Positions 22,658 to 32,122 of a stretch of DNA of 64,000 nt are shown here, one piece after another. This DNA comes from Sphingobium soli (GTDB taxonomy: Bacteria; Pseudomonadota; Alphaproteobacteria; Sphingomonadales; Sphingomonadaceae). How positions within the stretch are numbered: the stretch's first letter is position 1; every line of letters starts with the position of its first letter. The notes below the pieces were generated by a model. The model made no database searches. It was not told the DNA's origin and saw only the letters and a program-made list of their open reading frames with translations. The position numbers were made by a program, and so were the translations under genes. The DNA is taken from assembly GCF_020782245.1 (NCBI RefSeq), contig NZ_JAJGNP010000009.1, positions 1-64,000 of the forward strand, written 5' to 3'.

Positions 22658-23380
22658 ATGCTCGAGGTTATGCGCATCCCGGCGCTGTCCGATAATTATA
22701 TCTGGCTGATGCATGATAGCGCGAGCGGCGATACCGTCGTGATCGATCCGGCGGTGGCCGATCCCGTGTTGGAGGCGGCGAAGGCGCGCGGATGGCGGAT
22801 CGGCCAGATCTGGAACACGCACTGGCATGGCGACCATACCGGTGGCAACACGGCGATCAAGGCCGCCACAGGATGCCTGGTGACCGGGCCTGCCGCGGAA
22901 GCCGAACGGATCGGCACGCTGGACAGGCTGGTTGGGGAGGGCGATAGCGTCCGCATCGGCGACCATGTCGCGCAGGTGATGGCCATGCCGGCGCATACGG
23001 CGGGGCATATAACCTATCACCTGTTCGACGATCGGATGGCCTTTGTCGGGGACACGTTATTCGCCATGGGGTGCGGGCGGTTGTTCGAAGGTACGGCGGC
23101 GCAGATGTTCGCCAACATGCAGCGGCTGGCAGCCCTGCCGGACGACACGCAAATTTATTGCGCCCATGAATATACGCTAGCAAACGGGCGTTTTGCGCTG
23201 GGCGTGGAACCTGACAATGTCGCACTGAAACAGCGGATGGAAGCGGTGGAAGCGGCGCGGGCGCGTGGCGAACCCACTGTGCCGACCAGCATCGGTGCGG
23301 AACGGGAAACCAATATTTTCATGCGTGCGCGCGACGCCGATCAGTTGGCGGAACGTCGCGCCGCCAAGGATGCGGCCTGA
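22658..23380 (+). CDS. gloB: Hydroxyacylglutathione hydrolase (glyoxalase II)
   Basis: A 240-residue metallo-beta-lactamase-fold thioesterase. The metal motif THWHGDHTGG is near residues 51-60; further ligands are in MPAHTAGHITYH near residue 110 and in the GDTLFAMGCGRLF segment near residues 130-142; the C-terminal region for glutathione has CAHEYTLANGRFAL. It hydrolyses S-lactoylglutathione to lactate and glutathione. AGGAG lies 10 nt before ATG 22658; an in-frame GTG at 22649 is closer to that site but gives an atypical N-terminus. It pairs with the upstream gloA-like gene. Confidence 0.95.
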   Translation: MLEVMRIPALSDNYIWLMHDSASGDTVVIDPAVADPVLEAAKARGWRIGQIWNTHWHGDHTGGNTAIKAATGCLVTGPAAEAERIGTLDRLVGEGDSVRIGDHVAQVMAMPAHTAGHITYHLFDDRMAFVGDTLFAMGCGRLFEGTAAQMFANMQRLAALPDDTQIYCAHEYTLANGRFALGVEPDNVALKQRMEAVEAARARGEPTVPTSIGAERETNIFMRARDADQLAERRAAKDAA

Positions 23381-23434
23381 CGGATCACGGACCCCGGTTC
23401 CGTCATTGAGAATGGCCAAGAAGGAGAGACGGAG

Positions 23435-23839
23435 ATGCGCGCCTGGATGTTCACGATGATGCCGTTGCTGCTGGCGGGATGCGCCGGCAATTATGAGCCA
23501 AAGCCGCTGACGCCAAAGCAGATGGCCGAACTGGACGAGGCATTGGCCGGCAAGGTGGCGGGTGAGCCGCAAAGTTGTATCAGCCGTGTGCCGCAGACCA
23601 ATTTGCGCGTCATCAGCAATAACGTGCTGTTGTATCGGGCCAGCAGCAAGCTGATCTACAAGAATGAGCTGATCGGCAGTTGCAATGGCCTGACCCGCGG
23701 CGACATTATGATCGTCCGCAGTTTCGGATCGCAAATGTGCCGGGGCGATATGACGACAACGGCGAGCCCGATGTCGGGCATCACCTCGGGCGCCTGCGCG
23801 CTGGGGGATTTCATTCCCTACCGCACGCCGAAGAAATAG
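23435..23839 (+). CDS. Predicted lipoprotein, unknown function
   Basis: A 134-residue protein with a lipoprotein signal: basic start, helix, then lipobox LLAGC (cysteine about 16). The mature part contains four cysteines (in QSCISR, IGSCNG, SQMCRG and GACALG), which could form two disulfides in the periplasm. Conserved-looking phrases are CISRVPQTNLRVISNNVLLY and FGSQMCRGD. Sphingomonads carry many such small lipoproteins; no function is known to me. GGAG precedes the ATG by about 8 nt. Confidence 0.8.
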   Translation: MRAWMFTMMPLLLAGCAGNYEPKPLTPKQMAELDEALAGKVAGEPQSCISRVPQTNLRVISNNVLLYRASSKLIYKNELIGSCNGLTRGDIMIVRSFGSQMCRGDMTTTASPMSGITSGACALGDFIPYRTPKK

Positions 23840-23866
23840 CGCGAGGAAGCGTCCGGCCGCTCCCGG

Positions 23867-25657
23867 TCAATTTTTATAGAGGGCGTCCAGGCGATCCGCA
23901 TAGCGTTTGCGGATGATATGGCGGCGGATCTTCATGGAGGGGGTCAGCTCCTCATTGTCGATGGCGAAAGGTTCGTCGGCCAATATGAAGCGGCGCACCC
24001 GTTCTATCACGGACAGGTCGTCATTGACGCGGTTGACCGCAGCCCGCAGCGCCGCCTGGTATGCCGGCAGAGCGCCCACGGCGTCCATCGGCACGCCTTG
24101 ATGTTCCGCCCATTCGTGCGTCCATTCAGCATCCGGCACGACCAGCCCGACCAGATAGGGGCGGCGGTCGCCATGGACCATGGCCTGGCCGATTTCGGGT
24201 TGCAGTGTCAGCATCCCTTCCACCTTTTGCGGAGAGACATTGTCGCCCTTGTCGTTGACGATCAGGTCTTTCTTGCGGTCCGTAATGCGAATGCGGCCAC
24301 GTGCGTCGATCTCGCCAATGTCGCCGGTATGCAGCCAGCCGCCCTTGAGCACCTTTTCGGTTTCGGCCGGATTGCGCCAATAACCGTGCATCACCAGTTC
24401 GCCGCGCACCAGGATTTCGCCATCGTCGGCAATCTTGACTTCGACGCCGTCGAGCGGCGGCCCGACCGTATCCATGGCGATGCCGGCGCGCGGCCGGTTG
24501 CAGCTGACGACCGGACCTGCCTCGGTCTGGCCATAGCCTTGCAGCAGGGTGAGGCCCATCGCCTGGAAGAACAGGCCCACGTCCGGGTTCAGCGGCGCAC
24601 CGCCTGATACCAAGGCCTTCATCCGTCCGCCAAAGCGCGCACGAACCTTGGGGATGAGCGTGCGGGCGAGCAACGCCTTCATCGGCGCGTCGAGGATGGA
24701 GCCTTTGCCCGCCTGTTCCTTGGCAGCGATGCGCAGCGCCTGGTTCAGCAGATAGGTGGGGAACTTCCCCTGCTTCTCGATAGACTTGATGATACGCGCG
24801 CGCAGCACTTCGAACAGGCGCGGCACGACGACCATGATCGTCGGCCGCGCTTCCTCGATATTGCTGGCGAGCTTTTCCAGCCCTTCGGCATAATAAATCT
24901 GTCCGCCCAGCAGCATCGGCAGGAACTGGCCGCCGCTATGTTCATAGGCGTGGCTGAGCGGCAGGAAGGACAGGAAGACTTCGTCGCCCCAGCCGAAATC
25001 CTCGGTCACGACTGCGCCCGCGCCCTCGCAATTGAGCAGGATCGCGCCATGATGCTGCATCACGCCGCGTGGGCTTCCCCCCGTGCCGCTGGTGTAGATG
25101 ATGCAGGCCTGATCCTCGCGCGTCGCGGTCTGCGTTGCGGCGACAATGTCGACATCGGCGGCGGGGTCGCCGGCATGCGCCGCGATCAGATCGGACCAAA
25201 GATGGCAGGCGCAGCTGCCCTGCGCACCGCGCAGCGGCTCCATGCCGATGACGAAATCGGCCTGCGAGCGGATAACTGCGGGCATCAGCGCCTGCGCCAG
25301 CTTGGCTGTCGACACAATGACCGCGCGCGCGCCGCTGTCAGTCAAAATATGCTGATGATCGCGCGTTGTGTTGGTGGTGTAGGTCGGCACGGTGATGCAG
25401 CCGGCCGCCATGATCGCCAGGTCGGCGATGCAGAATTCGGGCCGGTTCTCGCTCACCAGCATGACCGGATCGCCCGGTTTCAACCCCTGTGCCTTGAGAG
25501 CGGCGGCGAGCGCTGCCACCTGACGCGCGACTTCGGTCCAACTGAGCGAGTGCCACTGGCCATCGCTCTTGCGCCACAGGAAGGACGTGTCACCCTTCTC
25601 CTTGGCGCGGGTGAAGAACATAGTGACAAGGTTGGGAAATTTCTCGATCGCCCTCAA
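23867..25657 (-). CDS. Long-chain acyl-CoA synthetase (AMP-forming)
   Basis: A 596-residue adenylate-forming ligase that should activate fatty acids via acyl-AMP to acyl-CoA. Motifs: P-loop YTSGTGGSPRGVM near residues 188-200 (the second threonine is glycine), GYGQTEAGP near 374-382, GWLHTGDIG near 440-448 and the hinge DRKKDLIVNDKGDNVSP near 458-474. The N-terminus resembles the long-chain (FACS) group. Start TTG 25657 has AGGAG 9 nt upstream. Separated from ruvB by 103 bp on the same strand. Substrate chain length cannot be read. Confidence 0.92.
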   Translation of the reverse strand: MRAIEKFPNLVTMFFTRAKEKGDTSFLWRKSDGQWHSLSWTEVARQVAALAAALKAQGLKPGDPVMLVSENRPEFCIADLAIMAAGCITVPTYTTNTTRDHQHILTDSGARAVIVSTAKLAQALMPAVIRSQADFVIGMEPLRGAQGSCACHLWSDLIAAHAGDPAADVDIVAATQTATREDQACIIYTSGTGGSPRGVMQHHGAILLNCEGAGAVVTEDFGWGDEVFLSFLPLSHAYEHSGGQFLPMLLGGQIYYAEGLEKLASNIEEARPTIMVVVPRLFEVLRARIIKSIEKQGKFPTYLLNQALRIAAKEQAGKGSILDAPMKALLARTLIPKVRARFGGRMKALVSGGAPLNPDVGLFFQAMGLTLLQGYGQTEAGPVVSCNRPRAGIAMDTVGPPLDGVEVKIADDGEILVRGELVMHGYWRNPAETEKVLKGGWLHTGDIGEIDARGRIRITDRKKDLIVNDKGDNVSPQKVEGMLTLQPEIGQAMVHGDRRPYLVGLVVPDAEWTHEWAEHQGVPMDAVGALPAYQAALRAAVNRVNDDLSVIERVRRFILADEPFAIDNEELTPSMKIRRHIIRKRYADRLDALYKN

Positions 25658-25760
25658 GGCTCAACTCCTGCGGTTTCCGGCGCGTCTGGCGCGCGCCTGT
25701 GCATGTTTCAAGGCTATAAACGCCCCCTGCCGTAACGGCTATGCCTTTTGCACAGTTGCG

Positions 25761-26780
25761 TCAGTCGAACAGGCCGTTCTGCACATCTTGCGGTGGATTG
25801 AGGCCCAGATGCTTCCAGCCCGGGCCGTTGAGGCATCGGCCGCGCGCGGTGCGGGCGATCAGACCAAGCTGGATCAGATAGGGCTCGATCACTTCCTCGA
25901 TCGTGTCGCGTGCTTCCGACAGGCCGGCTGCGAGCGTTTCGACGCCAACCGGGCCGCCGCGATAGATATCGGCAATCATCATCAGATAGCGCCGGTCCAT
26001 GAGGTCGAGGCCAAGCTGGTCGACCTCCAGCCGTTGCAGTGCGCTGTCAGCCACTTGCCTGTCGACAGCGGGTGCGCCCGCGACATTGGCGAAGTCGCGT
26101 ACCCGGCGCAGCAATCGTCCGGCGATGCGCGGGGTGCCACGCGATCGGCGCGCGATTTCGACCGCGCCGTCGGACGTGATGGAAAGGTCCAACAGATGCG
26201 CCGCGCGGCGCACGACCCGCTCCAGTTCCTCGACCGTATAAAATTGCAGACGGACGGGAATGCCGAACCGGTCGCGCAGCGGCGTCGTCAACAGGCCCTG
26301 ACGCGTCGTCGCGCCGACCAGCGTAAAGCGCGGCAGGTCAATCCGCACCGATCGTGCGGACGGGCCTTCGCCGATCATCAGGTCGAGCGCGCGGTCTTCC
26401 ATCGCGGGATAGAGCACTTCTTCGACCGCTGGATTCAGCCGGTGGATTTCGTCGACGAACAGGACATCCCCTTCGTCCAGATTGGTGAGCAGGGCGGCCA
26501 GATCGCCCGACTTGGCGATGACCGGGCCCGACGTGGCGCGAAAGCCCACGCCCATTTCCTTGGCGACGATCTGCGCCAGCGTCGTCTTGCCCAGGCCCGG
26601 TGGGCCGAAAAACAGCACATGATCCAGCGCATCGCCACGGGACTTTGCCGCCTGGATGAAGATGCGCAGATTTTCGCGTGCAGCCTGCTGGCCGACAAAT
26701 TCGTCCAGCGATTTGGGACGCAGCGCCGCGTCCACATCTTCGGGCCGGCGCGCGGGGGTGAGCAGGCGGTCGTCCGTCAC
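25761..26780 (-). CDS. ruvB: Holliday junction helicase RuvB
   Basis: A 339-residue AAA+ motor that drives branch migration with RuvA. Walker [10 protein letters not shown] near residues 58-66, Walker B DEIHRL near residues 109-114, sensor region [18 protein letters not shown] near residues 156-173 and the C-terminal winged helix ([19 protein letters not shown]). Its ATG overlaps the ruvA stop by 4 bp. ruvC is not next to it in this window. Confidence 0.98.
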   Translation of the reverse strand: MTDDRLLTPARRPEDVDAALRPKSLDEFVGQQAARENLRIFIQAAKSRGDALDHVLFFGPPGLGKTTLAQIVAKEMGVGFRATSGPVIAKSGDLAALLTNLDEGDVLFVDEIHRLNPAVEEVLYPAMEDRALDLMIGEGPSARSVRIDLPRFTLVGATTRQGLLTTPLRDRFGIPVRLQFYTVEELERVVRRAAHLLDLSITSDGAVEIARRSRGTPRIAGRLLRRVRDFANVAGAPAVDRQVADSALQRLEVDQLGLDLMDRRYLMMIADIYRGGPVGVETLAAGLSEARDTIEEVIEPYLIQLGLIARTARGRCLNGPGWKHLGLNPPQDVQNGLFD

Positions 26781-27385
26781 TTCGCCGCCTTTCGCAGCGC
26801 CAGGCGCACCAGTGCGTCAAGGCTGGCGCCTTCACCCAGTTCCCCTTCGGCCGCTGCGACGGCGGCGCTCGCTTCGGCGGGCTTGAAGCCGAGATTCTGA
26901 AGCGCGGACAGGGCATCGGTGCTCATATTGCCCACGGGCATCGCCACCGCGCCGCCCACGCCGATCGGGCCGCCAGCAGGCGCAGCGCCGATCTTGTCTT
27001 TCAGTTCATTGACGATACGCTGCGCCAACTTGGGGCCAACGCCATTGGCGCGCGCGACCATCGCCTTGTCGCCTGTCGCAACCGCGCGATGCAGCTCGGC
27101 CGGCTCCAATGCCGAGAGGATTGCGAGCGCGACGCGCGATCCCACGCCCTGCACATGAGTCAGCAGCCGATACCAGTCGCGCTCGTCTGCACGGGCGAAG
27201 CCCACCAGCCGGATCGAATCTTCGGCCACCAGCATTTCGGTGTGAATCGTGACGGCTTCGCCGACCGGCCCCAACGCCGCCAATGTGCGCGACGACGCGC
27301 CGACGAGATAGCCGACTCCGCCGACGTCGATCACCGCATGGTCAATGCCGGTGCTGTCCAAAAGCCCCCTGAGTTTCGCAATCAT
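26777..27385 (-). CDS. ruvA: Holliday junction DNA-binding protein RuvA
   Basis: A 202-residue protein with the three RuvA domains: OB fold (residues 1-63, [13 protein letters not shown]), two helix-hairpin-helix motifs ([17 protein letters not shown] and [18 protein letters not shown], about 70-130) and a C-terminal domain that contacts RuvB ([16 protein letters not shown]). It binds the four-way junction and loads RuvB. Operon with ruvB. Confidence 0.98.
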   Translation of the reverse strand: MIAKLRGLLDSTGIDHAVIDVGGVGYLVGASSRTLAALGPVGEAVTIHTEMLVAEDSIRLVGFARADERDWYRLLTHVQGVGSRVALAILSALEPAELHRAVATGDKAMVARANGVGPKLAQRIVNELKDKIGAAPAGGPIGVGGAVAMPVGNMSTDALSALQNLGFKPAEASAAVAAAEGELGEGASLDALVRLALRKAAK

Positions 27386-27508
27386 GCCCGCTGTCCCATG
27401 GTCATGATCTGTTCTTTACAGGCTGCGCCATCACATACCAGTCCCAAAGCACGGCACCTTTTGCATGCCCGCGCGTATTGCAGCCCGACTCTGACCAAGG
27501 ATAATCCC

Positions 27509-28078
27509 ATGAATGCTCCGCTGCTGTCGCCCAAGGATTTCGAATTCCCCGCCATCGCACTGTCTGGCGTGGTCGATCACGGCATGTATCTGCATTTCAA
27601 GAACTGCCTGACCAGCGCGCCGCAGCAAGGGCTGGTGGTGGTCGAGATTTCGACGCTGGGCGGCGACCCGGAAATCGCGCGCATGATGGGTGAGGATATC
27701 CGGTTCCATTCGGACCTCTATCCCGATCGGCGACTGGTGTTTCTGGGCAAGACCGCCGTCTATTCTGCGGGCGCGACCTTCATGAGCTTTTTTGCGACGG
27801 AAAATCGATATCTGACGCGCGGGACGCGGGTGATGATCCACGAACGGCTGATCACCAAGACGGTGAACCTGTCCGGCCCGCTGTCCACCTGCATCGCCAC
27901 GCTCAAGGCCAATATCCACGAGATCGAAACATCGATCGCGATCCAGAATGAAGGGTTCCAAAACCTGATCCTGGGATCGCAGGTCACGATGGACGAGGTG
28001 CTACAGAAGGCGCCGGAAAACTGGTATCTGGAAGCCAATGAAGCACAAGCGAGGGGGTTGGTGGCCGCGGTCTTGTAA
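27509..28078 (+). CDS. ClpP-fold serine peptidase-like protein
   Basis: A 189-residue protein with the ClpP/crotonase fold. The segment ISTLGGDPEIARMMGEDI (residues 47-64) matches the oxyanion-hole strand and helix, S86 in VYSAGATFM is at the nucleophile position and H111 in MIHERL at the histidine position. True ClpP has ASMG after the serine, so this is a diverged relative, perhaps with narrower substrates. No ATPase partner is adjacent. AAGGATAATCCC precedes ATG 27509; the open frame extends upstream as antisense of ruvA and is not used. Confidence 0.82.
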   Translation: MNAPLLSPKDFEFPAIALSGVVDHGMYLHFKNCLTSAPQQGLVVVEISTLGGDPEIARMMGEDIRFHSDLYPDRRLVFLGKTAVYSAGATFMSFFATENRYLTRGTRVMIHERLITKTVNLSGPLSTCIATLKANIHEIETSIAIQNEGFQNLILGSQVTMDEVLQKAPENWYLEANEAQARGLVAAVL

Positions 28079-28134
28079 AAGACCAGGCCCGAACCGTCCG
28101 GATAATCGAGCGCAGTGCAGGACGGGAGAGGGAT

Positions 28135-28494
28135 GTGGACGCGCGATATGAGATCAGGGCCGACCCGGCGCGGGGCATGATCCGCGTCCAAATGGGCGGT
28201 TTTTTCGATCAGTCGGATGTTCAGTCTTTCGCGGCGGACTATCGTGCGGAACTTAGCCTTGTGGCGCATCCCGGTCAGCTGACGCTGGTCGATATCCGCG
28301 ACATGAAGATCCAGGCGCAGGACGTCGTCGCGGCCTTTGGATCAGTGATGGCCGCGCCCGATATCCGGTCCCGCAAGCTCGCCTTCCTCTGCGGATCGAC
28401 ACTCGCCCGGTTGCAGGCGCAGCGCCTGACCGACCGGGAGGGCGTCGCCTTTTTCGACGATGCGGCAGCAGCGGAGGCGTGGCTGCTGGCCTGA
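28135..28494 (+). CDS. SpoIIAA/STAS-like small protein
   Basis: A 119-residue soluble protein. It has alternating strands and helices of a SpoIIAA-like (STAS-type) fold: YEIRADPARGMIRVQMGGFF, TLVDIRDMKIQAQDVV and KLAFLCGSTLARLQAQRL. Such domains bind nucleotides or lipids or relay signals; there is no recognisable phospho-serine motif. The start is GTG 28135 with GGAGAGG before it; the ATG overlapping it is out of frame. 56 bp after the ClpP-like gene, possibly in one transcript. Fold assignment is tentative. Confidence 0.62.
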   Translation: MDARYEIRADPARGMIRVQMGGFFDQSDVQSFAADYRAELSLVAHPGQLTLVDIRDMKIQAQDVVAAFGSVMAAPDIRSRKLAFLCGSTLARLQAQRLTDREGVAFFDDAAAAEAWLLA

Positions 28495-28549
28495 GTATGC
28501 CGTCCGTGCGCAAGCGCCTTCATCGCTTGCTTACGCTTTTCTGCTAGGC

Positions 28550-29857
28550 ATGACGCCCATGTCGAAGAGTGATTCCTGTCCCCGGTCCGCCGTCAGCCAT
28601 GGTGTCGGCCTAGCCGGCCTTGCGGGGCTTGCGCTATGGACCATCGTCGCCCGCCATTATGGCATGAACGGTCCCAATGCCGGCCTGGCGGCAGTCGTGG
28701 CCTGCGGCGTACCGATGGTCCTGTGGTCGCTGATCGTCGACAAGGTGCATCGCAACGCATCGACCGGCATCGACTGGTCCGCCCCGCCCCGGCCTGTCTG
28801 CGACGTGCTCGACATCAGCATCGTCAAGATCGCCGGCCTGTGGGCGACATGGCTTGCCATCGCCATCTTCTATTGCATCGCGCGCTGGTATTGGAGCGGC
28901 AATTACCGCTTTTCCATGGACCTGTTCATGAACGCCGCGCCCTGGATGCTGGCGGCGTCCATTCCCTATATCCTCTGGGTCGACAGGCGGCTGATCGAGC
29001 CACGCGACGCCACCTATAGTTTCGGGCAGTGGGTGATCGGCGGCGCGGCTGGCGCGGCGGACATGGTGGAGGTGGCCAATCACGCCCGTGCCTGGGCGGT
29101 CAAGGGCTTCTTCCTGGCCTTCATGGTCTCGATCGTTCCAGGCAATTTCGCCAGCGTGGTCGAATGGCGGGTCAGCGATGCGATGTCCCACCCGGTGGCG
29201 CTCGCGGGCTTCCTGATCGCGATCATGTTCATGGTGGACGTGTGCCTGGCGACGGTCGGCTATATCCTGACCTTCAAGCCGCTCGATTCCCACATCCGCA
29301 CCGCCAATCCTTATCTCAGCGGCTGGCTGGCGGCGCTGATCTGCTACCCACCCTTCGTCCTGATGGGCAATGGAGGGCCGCTTGACTATCATTCCGGCGG
29401 CGCGGAATGGGACGTCTGGACACAGGGATCAACGGCGCTGCAATGGATCCTGGGCGGCTGGCTGGTCCTGCTGACCGCTATCTATGCCTGGGCGACCGTG
29501 GCGTTCGGCATCCGCTTTTCCAACCTCACCCATCGCGGCATATTAACCCATGGCCCCTATCGATGGACCCGTCATCCTGCCTATCTGTCGAAAAATCTCT
29601 TTTGGTGGTTCGCCTCGCTGCCGTTTCTGACGGTCACGGGCTCCGTTACCGACATGGTGCGCAACTGCGCGATGCTGGCGCTTACCAACGCGGTCTATTA
29701 TTGGCGCGCCAAGACCGAGGAGCGGCATTTGTCGGCTGATCCCGATTATCGCGCCTATAGCGACTGGATGGAGCGCAACGCGCCGGTGCCCCGCTTCTTC
29801 GCCTGGGCAACCGGGCGCAAGCGTAAGGTCCAGATCAGCGAGCAGCCGGCCGAATAA
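28550..29857 (+). CDS. Large membrane protein with ICMT/PEMT-type methyltransferase end
   Basis: A 435-residue protein with about ten membrane helices. Its last 120 residues match the isoprenylcysteine carboxyl methyltransferase/phospholipid methyltransferase fold: NLTHRGILTHGPYRWTRHPA near residues 325-344, then a helix pair, then EERHLSADPDYRAYSDWM near 391-408, which contains the SAM-site histidine/glutamate pattern. Relatives are usually about 200 residues; here some 300 residues of extra membrane domain precede. It may methylate a lipid or quinone-like substrate. ATG 28550 or 28559 could be the start; ribosome site weak. It ends 3 bp before the convergent gshA gene. Confidence 0.8.
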   Translation: MTPMSKSDSCPRSAVSHGVGLAGLAGLALWTIVARHYGMNGPNAGLAAVVACGVPMVLWSLIVDKVHRNASTGIDWSAPPRPVCDVLDISIVKIAGLWATWLAIAIFYCIARWYWSGNYRFSMDLFMNAAPWMLAASIPYILWVDRRLIEPRDATYSFGQWVIGGAAGAADMVEVANHARAWAVKGFFLAFMVSIVPGNFASVVEWRVSDAMSHPVALAGFLIAIMFMVDVCLATVGYILTFKPLDSHIRTANPYLSGWLAALICYPPFVLMGNGGPLDYHSGGAEWDVWTQGSTALQWILGGWLVLLTAIYAWATVAFGIRFSNLTHRGILTHGPYRWTRHPAYLSKNLFWWFASLPFLTVTGSVTDMVRNCAMLALTNAVYYWRAKTEERHLSADPDYRAYSDWMERNAPVPRFFAWATGRKRKVQISEQPAE

Positions 29858-29860
29858 AGG

Positions 29861-31234
29861 TCAGAAGCTTTCACCGGCATAGACGCGGCTGAGGTCGCCC
29901 TGCCATTCGCCATGATAGCAATCGAGCAAGCGTTCGGCATTGGTCTTGCCCGATGCGGCGACGTCTTCCAGGAAGGACAGATAGCCGGTCTCATTGTCGC
30001 CCGACCCATTGAGGCGGGCGCGCGCGGCAAGCCCCGAGCGGGCGATGTCGATCACCTCGCGCGCAATGTCGCGCAACTTGCGGCCGCCGCCGACCGGCGC
30101 GTCGAGGCCCAGTTTGGGGACGGAATCGCGCAGCGCCTGCCGCTCTTCCATGCTCCAGTCCTTCACCACGTCCCAGGCCGCATCGAGCGCTTGGCTATCG
30201 TAGAGCAGGCCGACCCATAGCGCAGGCAGCGCACAGATTCGGTTCCACGGCCCGCCGTCCGCGCCGCGCATTTCCAGAAAGCTTTTCATCCGAACTTCGG
30301 GGAAGGCGGTGGACAAATGATCCTCCCAATCCTTCTCGGTCGGCTTTTCACCCGGCAGAACGGACAATTTGCCGTCCAGAAAGTCACGGAAGCTAAGGCC
30401 CGCCGCATCGATATATTTGCCGTCGCGGTAGACGAAATACATCGGCACATCGAGCGCATAGTCGGCATAGCGTTCATAGCCAAAGCCGTCTTCGAACACA
30501 AAGGGCAGCATGCCGGTACGCGCCGGGTCGGTATCCGACCAGATGTGGCTGCGATAGGACAGGAAGCCGTTGGGCTTGCCGTCGGTAAAGGGCGAATTGG
30601 CGAACAGCGCGGTCGCCAGCGGTTGCAGCGCCAGGCTGACGCGAAACTTCTGCGCCATGTCGGCTTCGCTGCCATAATCCAGATTGGTCTGGATGGTGCA
30701 GGTCCGCAGCATCATGTCGAGGCCAAGCGAACCGACGCGCGGCATGTGGCGCAGCATGATCGCATAGCGGCCCTTGGGCATGATCGGCAGGTCGGCTCTG
30801 CTCTTGTCCGGCCACATGCCAAGGCCAAGGAAGCCAAGGCCCAGCTGGTCGCCGACATATTTCACCTGTTCCAGATGCCGGCCCGTCTCCGCGCAGGTCT
30901 GGTGCAGATTTTCCAGCGGCGCCCCCGACAGTTCGAGCTGGCCAGCGGGCTCCAGGCTGATCGTGCCGTCGCTGCCCGACAGGGCGATGATCTTGCCGCC
31001 TTCATAGACCGGTTCCCAGCCAAAGCGGGTGAGGCCAAGCAACAGCGCGTGAATGCCGCCCTTTTCCTCATAGGAGGGGGCATGATGATCGCCGCGGTCG
31101 TAGACAAATTTTTCATGCTCGGTGCCGATGCGCCAGCGGTCCTTGGGCTTTTCGCCCTTGGCAAAGGCCGCGATCAGCTGGTCGCGGCTTTCGATGACGG
31201 GATCATGACCCGCTGAGTCGGTTCTTGTGCTCAT
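29861..31234 (-). CDS. gshA: Glutamate-cysteine ligase, plant/alphaproteobacterial type
   Basis: A 457-residue enzyme that joins glutamate and cysteine, the first step of glutathione synthesis. Recognisable blocks: DRWRIGTEHEKFVYDRGDHH near residues 36-55, SLEPAGQLELSGAPLENLHQ near 95-114, and the segments MLRTCTIQTNLDYGSEADM and GRKLRDIAREV. This is the GCS2-like class found in plants and alphaproteobacteria, which often carries a regulatory disulfide. Glutathione made here feeds the glyoxalases and is the likely persulfide carrier for the sulfide module. Confidence 0.95.
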   Translation of the reverse strand: MSTRTDSAGHDPVIESRDQLIAAFAKGEKPKDRWRIGTEHEKFVYDRGDHHAPSYEEKGGIHALLLGLTRFGWEPVYEGGKIIALSGSDGTISLEPAGQLELSGAPLENLHQTCAETGRHLEQVKYVGDQLGLGFLGLGMWPDKSRADLPIMPKGRYAIMLRHMPRVGSLGLDMMLRTCTIQTNLDYGSEADMAQKFRVSLALQPLATALFANSPFTDGKPNGFLSYRSHIWSDTDPARTGMLPFVFEDGFGYERYADYALDVPMYFVYRDGKYIDAAGLSFRDFLDGKLSVLPGEKPTEKDWEDHLSTAFPEVRMKSFLEMRGADGGPWNRICALPALWVGLLYDSQALDAAWDVVKDWSMEERQALRDSVPKLGLDAPVGGGRKLRDIAREVIDIARSGLAARARLNGSGDNETGYLSFLEDVAASGKTNAERLLDCYHGEWQGDLSRVYAGESF

Positions 31235-31332
31235 GCCACGCCCTTAGTGCTTCCCCCCGGCGCGTCAAACCGGACCGGCCGCGATCAGATAAGTTGCCCT
31301 TGCAGGCAAGGCAAGAAGATAGCGAAACGAAA

Positions 31333-32079
31333 CTAGTTCCAGTCGCCGTTGATCGCCATCCAGGCTGATGTCGCCGCGATGGCGGCGGTTTCGGCGCGCA
31401 GAATGCGCGGGCCGAGCGATACGGCCACGGCGCCCGGCGTCGCCTGGATCGCGTCCCGCTCCTGCGGGTCGAATCCGCCCTCTGGCCCGACCAGGAACGC
31501 GGCGGGGCCGGGATGGGCGCGCAGCGTCTGTTCCAGCGGCGCGCCACCGCTTTCGTCCGCGAAGAAAAGATGGCGGCGGCTGTCCCAATTGCCAAGGAGC
31601 GCGTCCAGCTTCATCAGCGAGCCTAGATCGGGCAGGGCGGTGCGTCCGCATTGTTCAGCCGCTTCGACCAGATGCGCGTGCAGCCGATCAAGGTTCAACT
31701 TGTCGACGACAGCGCGGCGGGTCAGCACCGGTTGCAGCTTGGCGACGCCCAGTTCACACGCTTTTTCCGCGATCAGGTCGATGCGGCCCTTGCGGATGGG
31801 CGCGCAGCACAGCCAATAGTCAGGGACCTGCTCGGGCGCCCTGGTCTGCGCCACGCATTCCAGCACCAAATCCCGCTTGCGAATGTCGCGCGCGCGCGCC
31901 GCCCATTCGCCCGAGCGGCCATCGAACAGCAGGACGACATCGTCCGGCTTCACCCGCATCACACTGATCAGATAATGGGCCGGGTTGCCATCCACCGGCA
32001 CGGCAACGCCGTCGCCCAATTGCGTTTCGACATGCAAACGCGGGGCGCTCTGCGGCGGCCAGGCGGGGGTGGCGGTCAT
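31333..32079 (-). CDS. rsmE: 16S rRNA m3U1498 methyltransferase
   Basis: A 248-residue SPOUT methyltransferase. The N-terminal PUA-like part has HYLISVMRVKPDDVVLLFDG; the C-terminal knot has LVGPEGGFDPQE and SLGPRILRAETAAI, the RsmE signatures for SAM binding. It methylates U1498 near the decoding centre. ATG 32079 is used; a TTG two codons upstream is also possible. Lies just before gshA on the same strand with 98 bp between. Confidence 0.95.
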   Translation of the reverse strand: MTATPAWPPQSAPRLHVETQLGDGVAVPVDGNPAHYLISVMRVKPDDVVLLFDGRSGEWAARARDIRKRDLVLECVAQTRAPEQVPDYWLCCAPIRKGRIDLIAEKACELGVAKLQPVLTRRAVVDKLNLDRLHAHLVEAAEQCGRTALPDLGSLMKLDALLGNWDSRRHLFFADESGGAPLEQTLRAHPGPAAFLVGPEGGFDPQERDAIQATPGAVAVSLGPRILRAETAAIAATSAWMAINGDWN

Positions 32080-32122
32080 CGGCAAGCTCTTGCCGCACCG
32101 TGATGCGCCTGTCGAGCGGCAG

